From contig OY855905.1 in assembly GCA_963693305.1 (NCBI GenBank), positions 25,037,937-25,101,936 on the forward strand: a stretch of DNA of 64,000 nucleotides. Direction: 5' to 3'. The DNA comes from Meandrina meandrites. Taxonomy: Eukaryota; Cnidaria; Anthozoa; Scleractinia; Meandrinidae. Of the stretch, positions 62,541-64,000 are shown one piece after another. Under the pieces are notes generated by a model that saw only the letters and a program-made list of their open reading frames with translations, searched no databases and had not been told where the DNA came from. Both the position numbers and the translations under genes were made by a program. Numbering within the stretch: position 1 is the stretch's first letter; each line of letters begins with the position of its first letter.

Positions 62541-64000
62541 AAGTATAAAACGACTAGAAAAAAAACTAACGTGACTCGAAAACACTACTGACGCTACTAG
62601 AGCTATTACGAAACTGAAACCTAACGCCCTAACGAGCAAAGTTATAGACCAAGGGTGTGTCGAGTGGCGGATGGTAATTAAATTAATCCCTTTGCGCAAG
62701 AGTGCCCAAAGAGGGAAAATTTTTGCGCTTTTTTTGCGCTACGTCACGGACAACGCATCTTGAAAAAACTGGCAAGTTTTTTCAAGTTTGTTGATTGTAA
62801 TCGGAACATTGTCAGTTGAAACTATCCTTGTTTTTTTTTTCGTATTTTTATTATTCCGTTGGCGTTTTTCTATGTTCGAAAACTATTATTTTAAGGTTTC
62901 CTTCAATTTCAAAGTAATCAGAAAAATGACTAAAACACCGTGACATTGCTCCTTTAACATGCGACATTACAATATTGCCATGGCAACGTTTTTCATACCT
63001 CAGTGCCAAGATGGCGTCCAGGTTTAAAGATGTTCTTATTAAAAGCTTAAACTTTGTACCTTTTCACTTGAATTTCATCTAGGCCTGTTTTCTTTAGCTA
63101 TGTAATAAACGTTTGACGATAGTTTATCCCTGATTTCAAAATGTCAAAACGACTTCAAAACACCAAGCCAGTTACATAAATGAGGTCGAACGGATTTATG
63201 AGTGTTTTTCATGGACGGCGTTTTCAGTTCATTCACGACGAACTGTTAGCCAATAATGTAAGAAATATTCAACTCAACTTTGAAAAATTTTATAAACAGC
63301 AAAACAGGCTTCTAAGGGGGTTTTTGTCGAAAAAATCAGAAAATTACGAACCTTAGCAAATATAATATGTATGCAGTTTTAAAAGTTAAAACTTTTCAAA
63401 GGTCGGAGTTCTCGATACAATAGAAAAGTCAAAAACTCACGATTACAAGCGTGATTTGTTACCCATGATATTTAAAGGTAATTAAACGGTATACTCGTGA
63501 AATTAGAATATAATTTCACTCGTCGCCATTTGATTGCTCATACTAATTTTATGCTCGTGAATAGTTCTTGGTTTCATAATTCGGATTGCTCGAGAGCAGA
63601 ATGCTGGCTTGACTAAGTTTGCTAGTTATATTAGGGTCAGTTACTTACATTATCATTTTACCTATACGGTATTTTAATTTGAAATTTTTTACTGTCTGTT
63701 ATACTGGGCCTAACGAAGAATAGCCCTGTTCAACTACTTTGTAGACCGAACAGCAGCCGGCTTAATGATGAAAATTGTAACATTAATTTAATTAAATATC
63801 TTTCTATCCGATCCGTGAGTTGCAACAATATCTGTATCATAGAAACAAGAAACTGCTACCTGAACTTGTAACAATAACAATGAATTCACCGATATTTCAC
63901 ATGGGAGATTGTGAAGTATCGATACCCGCATCCAAAACCGTCATCTGTGTTGAAGTTACAAAGGCCATTTTTGCCCGTCGCAGTCTCGTTCCCACGATTA
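62541..64000. other. Right end of window, no gene seen
   Basis: AT-rich sequence with only short chance frames. No repeat family or splice-supported exon could be identified. Confidence 0.5.

Noticed and set aside
1..64000. CRISPR arrays, rRNA genes, restriction-modification or toxin-antitoxin systems
   Set aside because: None was seen; the window is eukaryotic and its direct repeats lack regular spacers.

Overview
The window looks like nuclear DNA of a cnidarian, most likely an anthozoan and possibly a stony coral. The reasons are an AT-rich, intron-rich layout, many short inverted-repeat elements and tRNA-derived SINEs of the kind I associate with coral genomes, an intronless class A GPCR, and a complete Polinton/Maverick element. 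The species cannot be fixed from the sequence alone.

Region 1 (1-22511, minus strand) is the 5' half of the ribosome-biogenesis gene PDCD11/RRP5. I could trace 30 exons that keep one reading frame for about 1,100 codons of S1 RNA-binding repeats; the rest of the gene, including its HAT/TPR half, lies left of the window. Its introns hold two 11-bp tandem-repeat arrays, SINEs and several inverted-repeat elements. Region 2 (24266-27812, minus) is a two-exon RING-between-RING E3 ubiquitin ligase whose intron splits RING1.

Region 3 (28503-45370) is a 16.9-kb Polinton with 280-bp terminal inverted repeats and a 5-6 bp target duplication (TTGGCA). It encodes a protein-primed family B DNA polymerase, a retrovirus-type integrase, an adenain-like cysteine protease, a major and a minor capsid protein, an A32/FtsK-like packaging ATPase, basic core-like proteins, a collagen/phage-tail-like fibre, and a protein with a parvovirus-like phospholipase A2 domain. 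This is a complete virion programme plus replication and integration. Unusual points are: ends that can fold back as hairpins of about 206 nt; three consecutive genes sharing one N-terminal cysteine module; a TATATA-type box within a few bases of most start codons; a repeated near-palindromic motif (core GAGTTGCTAYCC) at four sites, always on the same strand; and two reading-frame breaks at A-homopolymers, in the fibre gene and before the protease.

Region 4 (46760-49109, plus) is a two-exon Rab11-like GTPase with a GC-AG intron. Region 5 (49110-59851) is gene-poor and rich in nonautonomous DNA transposons: a pogo/Tigger-type element with TA duplication, a 207-bp element with perfect 18-bp ends and a 9-bp duplication, fold-back elements, and duplicated blocks. 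Region 6 (59852-60937, plus) is an intronless class A GPCR, followed by a retroelement gag-like relic interrupted by a SINE. No CRISPR array, rRNA or convincing functional tRNA gene was seen.
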